A stretch of DNA of 64,000 bases from Lunularia cruciata. Its lineage: Eukaryota; Streptophyta; Marchantiopsida; Lunulariales; Lunulariaceae. The notes under the pieces are model-generated. The model did no database searches. It had not been told where the DNA came from and was given only the letters and a program-made list of their open reading frames with translations. The stretch spans positions 47,820,291 through 47,884,290 of the forward strand of contig OX419755.1 in the NCBI GenBank assembly GCA_948567375.1. The letters are read 5' to 3'. Position numbers and translations under genes: made by a program. Of the stretch, positions 1-11,799 are shown piece after piece. The stretch's first letter is position 1. Each line of letters opens with the position of its first letter.

Positions 1-600
1 TGAAAATAATAAGGCTGACATCTAAAAATCAAAGATTTACACAAAGGTCACAAAAAATCTACACAATACACATTATCTTCCCATTTACTCTCAACATCTA
101 TAGAAACATATAAAAAACACAAAGAGCACATATATTTTCAAAGCCTTATACCACAGTAGCACTTGGTTTCTTGATTTTTCCACAACATAGGGCACCTTGT
201 ACATTTAAAGTGCATTGCTATCTAGAGTTAGAGAGATCTAATAGTCAACTAAGGGGAAATTGTGCCACTTTAGAGTTTATGTATGACTTCCTATATAAGT
301 TATAAGCTTCCTATAACTCATAATATTAATATTAATAGCAAGGTTATATATATATATATGTAAATAAAAGGGTGTTTCAAATCAAGCATTTCCACTACCT
401 ATAAAAGATCCCATAAATTTTTTACTAATAGCATACAAGAGTGTACTCTAAATTTTTATGAGTAAGACCCATAGTAGTAGAATATTTATAGGTTATGAGC
501 TAAGCATGTAACTATTAATTGACCAATGATTTTTAATTATGGTCATTAATTGTAGTTAAAATTTAAATTTGAAAATGGAGAATTTTATTTAGAAGTTTAG
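1..600 (+). mobile_element. Ty3/gypsy 3' end with start of LTR (fragment)
   Basis: Positions 155-330 match, with divergence, positions 47550-47700 and the reverse complement of 35460-35700. The shared blocks are a CACTTGG-TTGAT block, a CATAGGGCA block, and a purine-rich tract followed by TGTGNCACTTTAGAG. The tract AAGGGGAAAT at 251-260 resembles a polypurine tract, and TGTGCC at 261 is then the expected start of the 3' LTR of a plus-oriented element. No long open frame remains. The right edge is not resolved; the LTR may run towards 900. The identity as LTR rests on internal comparison with the two larger elements in this window. Confidence 0.55.
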
Positions 601-680
601 GAAGTAAATGAACTTGAAAGAATAAAGGGGTGTGTGTAGTGGGAGACTAATTTGTCTTGAAATTTCTTTCATATGTTTTT

Positions 681-785
681 ATTTCTTGTGAGAATTGTTC
701 AATTGGGCTAGTGGGTATTCATTTCTTGTGAGAATTGTTCAATTGGGCTAGTATGTTCATTTCTCATGAGAGTTGTTTAATTGAT
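681..785. repeat. Three tandem units of about 40 bp
   Basis: The unit beginning ATTTCTTGTGAGAATTGTTC occurs at 681-720 and 721-758 almost unchanged, and again with substitutions at 759-785. It is a short local duplication with no coding potential. Confidence 0.8.
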
Positions 786-969
786 TTAGAGATGAGGATC
801 TAAAATGTTGCATTGTAGTTCTTGGCAATTACGAGTGAAAAAATAAAGAGATGCATGTGGAAGTAGATTTTTGGTAGAGAGAGCGGAGGTGAACTTGACT
901 TTGATGAATGAGGACTGTGAGCCGGCCTATCTCTTACTCAGGATAAACCTCTGATGGCTATTATGGTAG

Positions 970-1594
970 CGCACCATGGACTAAGAAGGCAAGGAACCTC
1001 AACTCCATCATACTCCTCCAAGGCTAACACTCCAAGACTCAAGATGTTGCTCACTAGGCAACTCAATGAGAGAGTAATAGTTGAAAATGAAAAGATGATG
1101 ACTACTTCCTTACCCCTTGTTTATATACTTGTGAAATAATTATGCAATAAAGTTACTATCTACCATAGTAACCCAAGTTACTAGGCTAAAAGTCAAGTAA
1201 AGTCAAAAAGTATAAAAGAATATTCATCCAGATGTGCATATTCCACTAGTAATGTGATCTTATCTTGACCCAACCACTAAGTCAAGGATTCCTTCACATG
1301 GGCTGTAGAAGAATCCAAAATAAAAAGGCTTGTGGGCCCAAGAGTTCTCAACTCTTTTTTCAAAGCCAACACCTAGGAATAATACCAAGTCAACACACTA
1401 GAATCCAAAATAATGGTGCTCATCTTTTCCACTTCTTTTAAAGTAAGGTCCCCACTATCTTAGATATGACTAACTTTAGCTAATCATCACTAATATAAAA
1501 CCATCCTTTATCTCTATATAAATAATTTCTCTCAAGTATTTGTAATACCAAGCTAAATATCACAATACCACACACATACATAAATGGGTGTTAT
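970..1594 (-). mobile_element. LTR-like repeat unit A
   Basis: This unit of about 625 bp is repeated directly next to itself as unit B (1595-2226). Both begin with AGCACCATGGACTAAGAAGG (one base differs at the left edge of A) and end with AAATGGGTGTTAT. Both carry TCTATATAAATAAT about 80 bp before the right end, which reads on the minus strand as a TATA-like promoter box. Lying beyond the 3' end of the minus-strand gypsy element, the pair is best read as two abutting LTRs. The short open frame at 954-1139 is not convincing as a gene. Confidence 0.6.
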
Positions 1595-2226
1595 AGCACC
1601 ATGGACTAAGAAGGCAAAGAAACTCAACTCCGTCATACTTCTTCAATGCTAACACTCCAAAACTCAAGATATTTCTCCTTAGAGAATTCATTAAGAGAGA
1701 GCTAGTTGCAAATGAAAGGATGATGATTAACTCCTCACTCCTAGTTTATATACTTGAGAAATAGTACACAATAAAGTTACTAATTATTGGAGTAACTCAA
1801 GTTACTAAGTTAAAAGTCAAATAAAGTCAAAAAGCTAAAGGAATATCCATACTAATAGGAATATTCTCCTAAGCATATGGTCTTATCTTGATCCAACCAC
1901 TAAGTCAAAGATTCCTTCACATGGCTATCCTTGGACTATAGAAAAATCCAAAACAAAAAGCTTGTGGGTCTAATAATTCTTAACTCTTTCTTCAAAGCCA
2001 AACCTAGGAATAATACCAAGTCAATACACTAGAATCCAGAACAGTCATGCTTATCTTTTCTACTTCCTCTAAAGTAAGATCCCCTCTATCTTAGTTATGA
2101 CTAAATTTAGCTAATCATGACAAATAAATAATAATACTTTATCTCTATATAAATAATATCTCTCAAATACTTGTAATACCAAACTAAATATCACAATACC
2201 ACACACATGCACAAATGGGTGTTATA
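1595..2226 (-). mobile_element. LTR-like repeat unit B, 3' LTR of gypsy element 1
   Basis: Second direct copy of the unit at 970-1594. It abuts the end of the integrase coding remnant. On the minus strand the boundary reads GGAGGTAAAT followed by ATAACACCC, which fits a polypurine tract next to an LTR start, although the usual terminal TG is not obvious. It carries the same minus-strand TATA-like box at about 2140-2160. No matching 5' LTR was found near the gag end, so the element is incomplete. Confidence 0.6.
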
Positions 2227-3170
2227 TTTACCTCCAAACTAAGTTTTCACTTTGTCCTCAAAGTGAAGTTCTCTCTACCCTCTATGGTACATATTCAACT
2301 TATCATGGTTAATCCTATCAAAGGATCTTCCTCCCAATTCCTTGATATCATAGGTGTAATTGCCCCACACCTTCTTTACTATGAAAGGTCCAAAATACTT
2401 AGGCAAAAACTTCTTTTGCACTCTCTTGAATCGAATGGAATCAAACTACATTACCCAATCACCTTCTTTGAAAGGGTCCACCTTCTTCTTGCCTTACCTC
2501 TTGTCATAAATCTTGTTTTTCCTTTGGGCTTGCTCTACTCAAACCATAGCAATTGCTTTTGCCTCTTCCAATATTATAAGTTAATCCTTCCTTGACTTCT
2601 TGGCATCAATCTCCTTGTACTTTCTTCAATCTCCTATGAATGCTTTGGAAGGTAGGAAGATCAAAGTGAATAGGTAAGGTAGAATCAATACCATATACCA
2701 ATTGAAATGGTGAATATCCGGTGGAACTCTTCATGGTTTTCCTATACTCTCACAAAATAGCATGAATCCTCTTGTCCCACTAATGTTGAGCCCACTCCAT
2801 TTCTGCATCTTTAGCCAAAACCATGCACAAGGTCTGATTGGTTCTCTCTGCCAAACCATTGGAATTTGGCTTATAGGATGTAATTACTCTATGTGTGATA
2901 GAGGAATGTCATAGCATGGCTATAGTAATGCTTCCTATAAACTCTCCTCCTCTATTAGAAACCAGCTCCAAAGCGCACCGTAACCTAGTGATAATGCATT
3001 CATAAAAAAATCTCCCAGCTTCATCTTCATTCTTATCCCTCAATGGTCTAGCCTCAATCCACTTGGTAAGAAAATCAATAATTACCACAATATACCAATT
3101 GTTCCTTGGGGTTCTATTGAGAGGACCTACAAAATCAATTCTCCACTTCTCAAAAAGTACTAGCAATGGA
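2227..3170 (-). pseudogene. Ty3/gypsy integrase remnant (element 1)
   Basis: The minus-strand frame at 3166-2909 holds the integrase core: WRIDFVGPL, then IIDFLTKWIEA, then a SNRGGEFIG block corresponding to the second acidic region. The C-terminal part continues to about 2230, with a GDWV-like segment, then KYFGPF (the GPY/F module), then a YDIKELGG-like stretch. In-frame stops and frame changes separate the blocks, for example in the R*GKKKVDP region. Integrase would insert the element cDNA into host chromosomes; this copy cannot be functional. It is the 3'-most domain of pol, in normal order downstream of RNase H. Confidence 0.85.
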
Positions 3171-3380
3171 ATTTATCTAAGTGGTGGAATGGAGGTAGAC
3201 TTCTTAGAAAAAGCTTGACAAACATGACAAGTTTTGCAATAATCAAGAAAATCCTTGAAAATCCCTCTCTAATAGTAACTTGCATCTAGAATCTTGAAAG
3301 CAATCACCTTTCTAGCAAAGTGCACTCCACATACTAAACCTCCATGAAACTCCTATAGACTCTTCCTTATCCACTGCTCT

Positions 3381-3900
3381 TCAAGGGAGACCATCTACTC
3401 CTTGGTGAAAAAGAATATCCTTCACCATTGTGTAAGGTCTAGATCTTGTTATAATGACTTTCCTCTCCCTAGCATGCATAACTTCTGGATAGTTACCTCT
3501 TGTAACAAGGTCCACAATCTCCTTGTACTCCACTAGAACCTCTTGAGTGACTGAGATTATCATAAGCTCATCATCAGGGTGGGAATCATCCACTTGTTCA
3601 TCTCCATCATGATCATAGGCTCCAGATAACAAATCAAAATTTGCATATTTCTTTAGTGGCCTATCCTCAATGGTGTAGTCATACTCAGACAAGAGTATCA
3701 TCCACCTTGCTAGCCTCCTTTCCACATTAGGTTTGTTGAAGATGTACTTCAAAGGTTTGTGATTTGTGACAATGGTGGCTTTCCATCCAATCAAGTAGTG
3801 TCTAAACTTCTAGAGACAAAAGATCATTGCCAATCCTTCTCTTTCAGTGATAGAGTAGTTCTTTTCTGTTGAAACCATCTACCTACTAGCATAAGCTATT
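3381..3900 (-). pseudogene. Ty3/gypsy RNase H remnant (element 1)
   Basis: The minus-strand frame ending at 3381 contains VTNHKPLKYIF, then RRLARWMILLSEYDYTI, the typical C-terminal half of gypsy RNase H with the conserved D/N-H-x-P-L and R-L-A-R-W segments. It is followed by the acidic linker and the start of the region leading to the integrase zinc-binding module. It joins the RT remnant upstream through a broken segment around 3790-3900. RNase H removes RNA from the RNA:DNA hybrid during reverse transcription. The frame is disrupted and the N-terminal catalytic part is poorly preserved. Confidence 0.85.
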
Positions 3901-4830
3901 GGATGATCATGCCCATCTTGCTCTTATGACTAAGAGTGCATCCTATATCTACATTAGAAGCATCAGTGTAGAGGATGAAAGGCTTACTCCAATCAGGTTT
4001 AGCAAGAATTGGAGCTATAACAAGGGATTGCTTGAGCTCCTCAATAGCTTTGAGAGCCTGCTTGTTTTCCAAAATCACCATGTTATCTACACCCTTCTTC
4101 ATATAGATGGTCAATGCATAAGCCCTGTTGGAAAATGAGAAGATTAACCTCCTATAGTACCCAACTATCTCCAAGCATTGGCGTAACTTTGTCAAGCTTG
4201 AAGGGAATAAAAGATCTGATATTTTCCTCATCTTCTCAAGATCAACTGCTATTCCATCCTTAGAGATAATGTGTCCCAAAACTAGACCTTCTTCACATCC
4301 AAAAATGCACTTCTTTGGCTTGAGTGATGCATTTGCTTCATCCAAGTGTTGCAAGACCTTGATTAGGTGTTCAAAGTACTCTTCTTTGCTCCCATAAATA
4401 AAAAAGTAATCAATGAAGTATCTCACAAATTTCCCAATGAAAGGTTCAAATACCTTGTTCATGAACCGTTGGAATGTTGCTAGAGCATTGCAAAGCCCAA
4501 AAATCATGACCTTGAAAGCTTAAGTTCCCCAAGGTGTTGGTGAATGTGGTTAGCTGGTACAAACTTGATTTGGTTATATCCACTATAACCATCTCCAAAA
4601 CTATACCTCTTAGGACCTGTAGCCTCCTCCAAGATCTCATTAATGAATGGCAATGGGTAGTAGTCCTTCTTGGTAACAATGTTTAGCTTCTTGTAATCCA
4701 CACATATCCAATGCTTGCCATTCTTTTTCTTCACAATCACAATGAAAGACAACCAATTCTGAATTCTCCATGTCAAAGATAAATCCAATCTCCTTGAGCT
4801 TATCAATCTCTTCCTTCATAACCAAAGCTA
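3896..4830 (-). pseudogene. Ty3/gypsy reverse transcriptase remnant (element 1)
   Basis: Domain blocks appear in the right order on the minus strand but in different frames. First comes EEIDKLKEIGFI at the N-terminal end, then NGKHWICVDYKKLN (about 4740), then YSFGDGYSGYNQI (about 4600). FGLCNALATFQRFMNKVF follows (about 4490), then the palm motif, then KPKKCIFG and LGHIIS. The catalytic motif, normally Y/F-x-D-D, reads YFIDYFF, so the second catalytic aspartate is replaced by tyrosine. At least two frame changes also break the protein. The identification is certain from the motif series; activity is excluded. Confidence 0.9.
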
Positions 4831-5244
4831 TTGGTGTGCTAATGCAATGTTCCTTTTCGCGGACTTGTCTTGCATGTGACTCTACCTCAATTTTGTGCTC
4901 CTACAAGGTGACTTCCTTTAGAACCTTGTAATTGAAAGAAAAACACATGGATGAACTTGTAGAAAACCTCCTTAAATCTCACCTTCTCCTCCTTGGTAAC
5001 ATTTGGACCATACTTGAGAGTAGATAACCTCCTTTTTATCTCTTCAGGTGTCAATGGTGATTATCTAGGTCATTCAAAACCTTTGGCTTAGGTGAAAAAT
5101 TCATAGCACACAAGAAATCAGATTTAGATTCATCCTCCTCCATAGAACTCTCCTCCTCCATGCTTGTGTCCACACCTGAAGCTCCTTCTTCTGAATTTGA
5201 TTCCCAATAATCAGAAGATGATGTATTTGGATGTGAAATGTTGG

Positions 5245-5610
5245 TAGTGTTAGTGACTTAAATATGTGACTCTATGGTTTGATGGCCCAATCCTCAAGTA
5301 TCCTTTGTGCCATCTATCTGTTGTGCTTGCTGCTCTCAACCATGGCATTGTAAGAAGCAAATCATAGCTTGAATCTTTCAAGACTTTGAAAGTCATGAGA
5401 TTTTGAACTCCCATTATTGAAACTACAACCTTATCTATCACCCCTATAAGTCAAACTTGTTGCTTGTTTGCCATGCTCACCACAAATATTGAAGGTCTTG
5501 AGGGTATCATACCCAAATTCTTCATCAACCTTTCTGACATGGCATTTAGTATTGATCCTCTATCAACCAATGCATCCTTGATGTTGTGACCATTCACTCT
5601 TACATCAATC
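5245..5610 (-). pseudogene. Ty3/gypsy aspartic protease remnant (element 1)
   Basis: On the minus strand, ALVDRGSILNAMSERL near 5570-5520 corresponds to the retropepsin active-site loop (normally D-T/S-G); here it reads D-R-G. Further on, SYDLLLTMPWLRA at about 5370-5320 corresponds to the YDLILGMPWL block that follows the flap. A stop and frame changes separate the halves. The protease would cut the gag-pol polyprotein. Its position between gag and RT is canonical. Confidence 0.75.
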
Positions 5611-5899
5611 TTGGAGGCATATTCACAAGCCTCCCATGGTGCTGGTTAGGCATCCACCACCCCATTGAAAATAGAGCTTTTGCCTTCTTCTTCCTCTTGC
5701 TCCTTATAGAACTCAAACCACCTCTAAGCTCCTTTCTCAAGGTAAGGTTCAAAGCGATCACTTGACCTACTATGATGTTAGCCTTGTGACTACCAACATC
5801 CCCCAACACATTGTAGTTCCATTGTTGCTTTGCAATCAAGAAGTCCTCCATACTCAAATTCTTCCTTAGAGGTTTTGTTGTTGAGGTGTGAGTGCTCCT

Positions 5900-6760
5900 A
5901 GTAGATATAGGATCCTTACTAGGAGTAAATCCTTGAGAAGAGTGTACATCCTCTACAAAACAAGCTTCTCTCTTGTGCAAAAAGCTCCAAATTAAGACCT
6001 TTAGAGTTTGAGCACTCCTCCTTCTCATACTTGCTCTCAACCACACCTATGGATGCTATCTACTTACTGTTGTTTGGATTAGGAGCCACTTGGGTTTCAC
6101 TACCTCCCTCTTTCCCTCTATTGGCTCCCTCATAATTGCTTCCTCCATGGTAAGTGGAATTTGGGCCTTTGGATGTGGCCTCTTCTTCCACAATCAAAAC
6201 AATTTCTATCACTGAAATTATTGGTTGGTTGGCTTCCTCTATATGGATATTTTCCATAACTCCTAGGTCCTCTCCCTACATTCTGATCCAACTCTCTCTT
6301 CTCCCATAGTTGCATAACATTGATCTTTAGATCTACAAGTTGTTCTGTGATGGTTTGAAGTGGATCTTTTGGTAGGGGTGCAAGAACTGGAGAAACTACT
6401 ACTTGTGGTGCAAACCTTACCACCAAAGTATCAAAAATTCCCCTATACTTTTAGCCTTGAGGAGGATGTATAACCTCCTACACCACCAAATCAATCTCAT
6501 CTCCTTCCAAACTCTTGTCCATACAAATTGCAATCTTTATAGCTTCAACCTTGGAAGAAGGTTTTTCATATCTCACCTTACTTCTAATTTGTGGTCTCAA
6601 CCCTCTCACAAAATTCTTGGTGAGCATGGCCCCTATGCCAATCATAGTAGTTTCCCCATCATCCCTACTCTTCCTCAACACTATGCAAAATCTAGCCTCT
6701 AACTTTTCCACTCTTTCTACATAGATCTCACTTTCTCTCCATCTCCTTGCTTGAGAAAGG
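5900..6760 (-). pseudogene. Ty3/gypsy gag remnant with zinc knuckle (element 1)
   Basis: The minus-strand frame at 6711-6478 contains LTKNFVRGLRPQIRSKVRYE, typical of the retrotransposon gag core. Downstream, at about 6250-6190, lies CFDCGRRGHI, a CCHC zinc knuckle that keeps C-x2-C and H but lacks the last cysteine. A PRSYGKYPYRG-rich linker precedes it. The frame shifts around 6420. Gag would form the particle and bind RNA. The 5' end of the element and a primer binding site were not found beyond 6770, so the element appears cut off there by unrelated sequence. Confidence 0.8.
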
Positions 6761-6769
6761 TAACCTTAC

Positions 6770-7500
6770 TCATCGTTAGCGGATAGTGCTGGCTAACACT
6801 CAAAGTGCTATAGAAAACTTGCTAGATGGCACGAGGCAATATTGGTGTGTTTTGGCATGATGGTTGGTAAGGGTGACACCGGGTGACGTTTTCTTGTAGA
6901 CATTGGGGGTGTTAGGAGCTGCCATGTGTATTTAGACAAGTATCACCTATCCGTGCTAAAAATTACCTGCAGGTCACCATGTGATGGCGCTCCTCTTATG
7001 TAACAATTGGGTGTGCCGGTTGGTGAGCTGGCGTGCTGCATGTTGCCGCTCATGATTTGTATATTTTCTCATCAAATTGGTGTTCTTTCTCATGAAATAC
7101 TCATTTATTGAGTGTAGTTTATATGAATAATTTGTCATGTAGGGGCTATATAAACTCTCCTCTTTGTAGGTAGATTTCACATTTGAGCATTGCATGAAGT
7201 TTTGGGAGCAATTCAGCTTAGTTTTGAGAGCAATTCAACTTAGTGGTTTTTGAAAGAAGAAGGTGAATTTCAAAAAGTTCAGCAATTTGCAGTTTTGAAA
7301 GGGTGTATTGTTTGGGGTCTTGAGTGTTGTTTGATTTTTTGTGCAGAACAATGAGATTTGAGAGTGGTGGAGTGGGGTTTGACAAAGAGATTTGCATTTC
7401 AAGACAAGATTTCACTATTGTGCTTTTGGGACCAGGATTTGAGTCTAAGTAGAAGGGCTTAGGAGAGGGTTGGGAGCTGTTTTTGAGAGTTGAAGTAGTC
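6770..7500. other. Unclassified repeat-like sequence, no gene seen
   Basis: No open frame with recognisable motifs. The stretch holds the duplicated phrase GAGCAATTCARCTTAGT near 7207 and 7230. The composition changes here from gypsy gag to a T/G-rich segment. It may be the leader or LTR of the element that contributes the coding remnants at 7500-9900, but I cannot show terminal repeats. Confidence 0.35.
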
Positions 7501-9910
7501 TTTTTTGAAAGGTGAGAGTACTGCAAAGAGCAAGGAGCCCAAGAGCAAGGAGCCACAAATTCTAACAATCAAATTCCTTCATTCCTCCATTTCAGTCCCT
7601 GCATTTCCTATATTCTCCATGGTAGAAATCTGGGGCTATGAGAAGATTCTTGATGGTGAGGACATAGGAATACTCAAGAAGGAGTTTGGCTTATTGGATT
7701 CCACATGATTCAACACCCTATAAACTTCATCAAATGGTGTTGGATGGACAAACATCAAATATAAATAGCTATAATTGGAATCAAGGAGGTTGATCTTGAT
7801 GTAATTGGCTTCAAAATCACCCTTGGACTGCATTACACCCACATCCCAATGTATTTCTCTTTCTTTCCTTAGTTATTTTATGCATGTTTGATCTAGTTTT
7901 CAAAAGTTCATCTCCATTTCTATGATTTTTTTAACTCAATGTTTAGCGCCTTAATTAATGAACTTGTGTATTTACTTGATGCAAAAGTGAGTTTTACTTG
8001 ATGGATGACTAAATGTACCACTTGTGAACAAATATTCAACAGATTCATGCTGAGACACATGCCTTACCAATATTGAGGTTATTGAGTGATAGTTTTAAGG
8101 AAGGAGTTCCTTCTCCATCTTCATCCTTTGAGAAAGCTCCATCTCTCTCTTTTCCCCCTTCTCCCCTCTCTCCATATATGGAAGGGTAACTCACCCCACT
8201 TCCATCATAGTACCTTCACCCTCTTCTCGTTCTATTGACATCACTTGTGTTTTAGATGTGTTTTAGATGATTGTGTTTGAGTGGCTAAGGAGGGAGAGAG
8301 ACTTTTGGTTGAGCATGAGAGTAGATTAGAGAATGTAGAGGAGCGAGAGAGATTACGACTTGAGCGTGAGAGGTAATTGGAGAGTGTAGAGGAGCATGAG
8401 AGATTAGTGCATGAGTGCAAGAGGCGAGTGGAGACTATAGAGGAGTGAGAGAGATTAGTGCTTGAGCACAAGAGGCGATTGGAGACCATAACGGAGCAAG
8501 AGCGATGAGTGCTTGAGTGCAAGAGTAGATTGGAAAGCTTCAAAGAGCATGGTAGATTGTTAGTAGAGAGAGAGGGACTCCTTTGTGAGCAAGAGGATAC
8601 TCTCATTGCACATGAGGAGAGGTATGAGATGGAGAGAAAGAGCAAAGATTAGTTGACTTGGACTTGGACATCCTAGGTGTTATTGCTATGGCTGAGGGTT
8701 ATAGGATCCAGTTACAAAATCAAGAACAAGAGTTAACATTTGCTATGGAGAGGTGTGAGAGTGCACATGTTCAGATATAGGAGAGTGAGTGTAGTCTAGC
8801 TCAAGTTAGGGCTCGTGTGGCTTATCTTGGACCAAGACTACATACTATTGCTTGCCAGACCCATACTCGCCATGAGATGCAAACCCAGACTGATGCCACC
8901 ATTATGATAAATGCCACCCATGTGTTACTACATAATGTTGTGATTCAAGATACTCAAACTTCTATATCATCAGGCAGTGTGGAGACTTAGGGGACTCAAA
9001 CTGAGTTTAGAGAGAAGATTTGTCTATCAAGAGAGTATATTCCATGTATTCTCTTCCCAAGCTTCATGCAAAAGAAGATAATTGTTGTGGATGTTACTTG
9101 TTTGGCATCATATTGGGTTCATGGAGCATTAGTTTCATGCATGGGAGACCGGGACTACTAGGCATGGCTGGTGCTCTCACACATAGTTAGGGCCTGTGAG
9201 GTGGGTAGCACATCTTGGGTTTTGCCATTTCATTTAGTTTTGTTTGCTACGCTTTGAGGTTATTTTGTGGATAGATCTTACTCCCAATGGAGTAGAGTGG
9301 TTACTTCAGAGCATGTGGTAGTGGTCAGAAATCTTGGAGGGAGTTCACACCGGGTCTCACCTCATGGCATGTTTGTGTTCCATAGATGTCTAGCAAGATG
9401 ATGAATTTAGAAGACCTAGAGTTAGATCATATGAGCATCTCACTTCATTAGGTTTACCCTTATGTGACCTTCTTATCACTCTCTTAATATAAGAAGCATC
9501 CACAAGGTGCTGTCCATCCTACCCACTTTTGTCCCTATAGGGTAGAGAGAACATCATACACTTTCTCATGATGAGTGCTTTGGATAGATTTGTCTATGAT
9601 GATAGGCTTGTTGTTATTTGGGCAAAAGAGGAGTGGAAATCTGGTAGATTGAGTTTTTATAATAGTGACTCATATTCCCTTCTTGCTAATGGTATCAGAC
9701 ACCAACCCTTGGATGAGAGAGAGTGGTCTCTTTGGTCGTCATTGAGTCCATTTCCAATTTAGCATCATGTATACTAGTGTAGACTTGCGGATGCATTACT
9801 AGCACTTTGGCACCATGTTTCATCTCCCTCTTCTTCTTCAACTTCTTCTCCTCTAACATAGTTACATGCTTTAGTGGCTCCACTTTTATACATATCTTAT
9901 GTATCATATT
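7500..9910 (+). pseudogene. Unidentified transposon-associated coding remnant
   Basis: Plus-strand segments read like degraded protein. One starts at 7619 (MVEIWGYEKILDGED), followed by the 17-residue repeat region at 8296-8560. Next is a stretch around 8815-8990 translating to AYLGPRLHTIACQTHTR and onwards, then a frame at 9568-9762 containing RFVYDDRLVVIWAKEEW. Stops interrupt all parts. I do not recognise the family. The setting among retrotransposons and the scattered stops suggest a dead element-encoded protein rather than a host gene. Frames and limits are approximate. Confidence 0.4.
8296..8560 (+). repeat. 51-bp tandem repeat encoding a 17-residue coiled coil
   Basis: Units start at 8296, 8347, 8398, 8449 and 8500, each 51 bp and therefore frame-preserving. 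The translated unit is approximately ERLVLEHKRRLETITEQ, rich in E, R and L with heptad-like spacing, so it would form a long helix. Several units now carry stop codons (TGA or TAA in place of CGA or CAA), showing that the array was coding and then decayed. Confidence 0.75.
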
Positions 9911-10009
9911 CTATCTCATTCTTTTTATCACATTTAAATCTCTTTAAATCTCCTTGTCAAACTCTCAAACATATTTTATTGTGTTATATGTCACTTGTTT
10001 TTATGTTTG

Positions 10010-10250
10010 ATCGGGCATCAATTGGCGCCTATGAGTGCCACTCATAGAAGTCAGGTGCCATTGTGCAGCTCTGAGTAGCATCTTGTGGCACTAGGTGCTT
10101 ATGAGTTATGGTTGATCCACATCTTGGGGCAACAATGGGTGCCATCATGCAATGCTAGAACCCACCTTGCTCCACCAAGCGGCACTGAGCGGCATGTGGC
10201 AATGAGCGGATGAGCGCCGATGAGTGGCAATGGGCGCTGGCAAGCATTGT
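10010..10250. repeat. Low-complexity block of diverged GAGTGGCA/GAGCGGCA-like words
   Basis: About 240 bp are built from repeated short words such as TGAGTGGCA, GAGCGGCA, GGCACTGAG and GGGCGC. The G+C is higher than on either side. No open frame is convincing. It resembles a degenerate minisatellite inside transposon DNA. Confidence 0.4.
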
Positions 10251-10599
10251 CTTTTCAAAAAACTCATTTAACATTTCAGATAACATGGTTTACATTTCAG
10301 AAACCATTACATTTATGGTTTAACATTTTCAAAAAATTCATCTTTATTACACATTTACTTGGGTTACATTGTGACATGCTATTTGCTATCACTAGAGTAT
10401 GATGAATTTGGAGTAGGTTTTCTTTCTTCCAAAGGAGAAGGATGATCTTCATGCAAAAATTGAGTTAGTACTTTCAAATACATGCTTATTTCCTAAGGAG
10501 TTTTTCCTACTTGAAGGAGACTCATTTTGATTTCATGAGTGCACTTTGACTCTAAATTCTTCTCCTTGAACTTGTGTTTGTCTGCCCTAGCTTTCCTTT

Positions 10600-11700
10600 T
10601 ATTTGCACTCAATTTCTTCTCAATTTCTTCTCAATTTCAACTTTTAGCTTCTCTATCTCTAATCTAACGCGTTTAGCTTCCATTTTCATAATTGTTTTCT
10701 CTCTTTTCCTCATGTTGGTGGCTTGTAGTTCAGCTAGTCGTGACTTCTCTTGTGATTCTATAATATTTGCTTTCAACATGGTGATTTTTGCTAGATCATG
10801 AGACAATGATATAATAGTAGACATCCAGGATACTTTACTTGCCAAAGTTCCACCTTTTCTCTCTTTGTGTCACATTCTCCTTCATGGTCCAGGAAAGTGG
10901 CCTCAGACCCATCCCCTATAGTAGAAGTTAGTGGAGGTGGTGTAACAAAAGGTGAGTCCCCTACCAATGCCACATCTGGTGACTCCTCCTTGGGATTTGG
11001 ATTCCATTATTCGTGTATACACTAGGTATATTTTCCACCCCTTGGGTATTTGGGACAAACAGGGGCCACAATTTTGAGAGCACCACCTCTGGGAGAGATG
11101 GGAATTGAAAGCCCTCTTGTGCACCTTTATGGACCTCCTTCAAGCCAAACTTGCTCAAATTGGGATTTAAATCTCCCAAACTTACCATAGTGGGTGGACT
11201 AATGTTTGACATGTTCCCAAACATGGTTTCCATTCTAGCAAAATGCAGGCACATTCCATTCAATTTATCTTTTGTAGTTCTACACCCTTTGTCATATTCC
11301 TTCTCGGTGAGACCTTCGTCTGTAGCCTTGTTCTTCAACTCCCAAGTTTCTTTGTACTATTTCATGTACCTTAACCATTTCTTGTAAAGCTTGTCAGCTG
11401 GCATAGAAGTAGGAAATCCTTGCTCCCCTCATAGAAAAAATGTAGCTATTAAACTAAAAGTTGTGGATTTTTGAATAGGTTTTTTGCAATTCCCACCATG
11501 AATCTATGCAAAATGCTCAGTGTCCGCCAAATAATCCAGTATTTGGCCATAATGGTGCGTCGCCATGCAGAACCTTTCATCGTCTTTTGCTTTGCAAGGC
11601 ACGAAAGAAGCCATCCTCAACAATTCTCCAAATTTCCCTAATGATTGTTCAGGTTGCAAATCTAAACTTGAGTCTATACATGTTGGATCTGCATCCAAAA
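10600..11700 (-). pseudogene. Coiled-coil, transposon-type coding remnant
   Basis: Minus-strand blocks in several frames look like one protein. First comes LGKFGELLRMASFVPCKAKD (11698-11504), then ELKNKATDEGLTEKEYDKGC (11338-10961). The last is a lysine/glutamate-rich helix with SRLAELQATNMRKREK (10845-10609). The order, with a compact N-terminal domain then a polar linker then a basic C-terminal coiled coil, resembles Myb/SANT-like proteins carried by plant DNA transposons. That is inference; no diagnostic tryptophan repeat is seen. Stops and frame changes show it is not intact. Confidence 0.35.
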
Positions 11701-11799
11701 GTGAACCTCCTCCACTACAACAAGGTACTTGATCTCACATTGCTAAATTATCGCTACCCTCTAGGAGTAAAATCTCTCGACCCCCAATAAATTTTTTGG

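Noticed and set aside
954-1139. 61-codon plus-strand frame in LTR-like unit A
   Set aside because: Not open in the equivalent part of unit B and no motif; a chance frame in an LTR.
2215-2595. 126-codon plus-strand frame
   Set aside because: It is the antisense of the integrase C-terminal region (KYFGPF on the minus strand).
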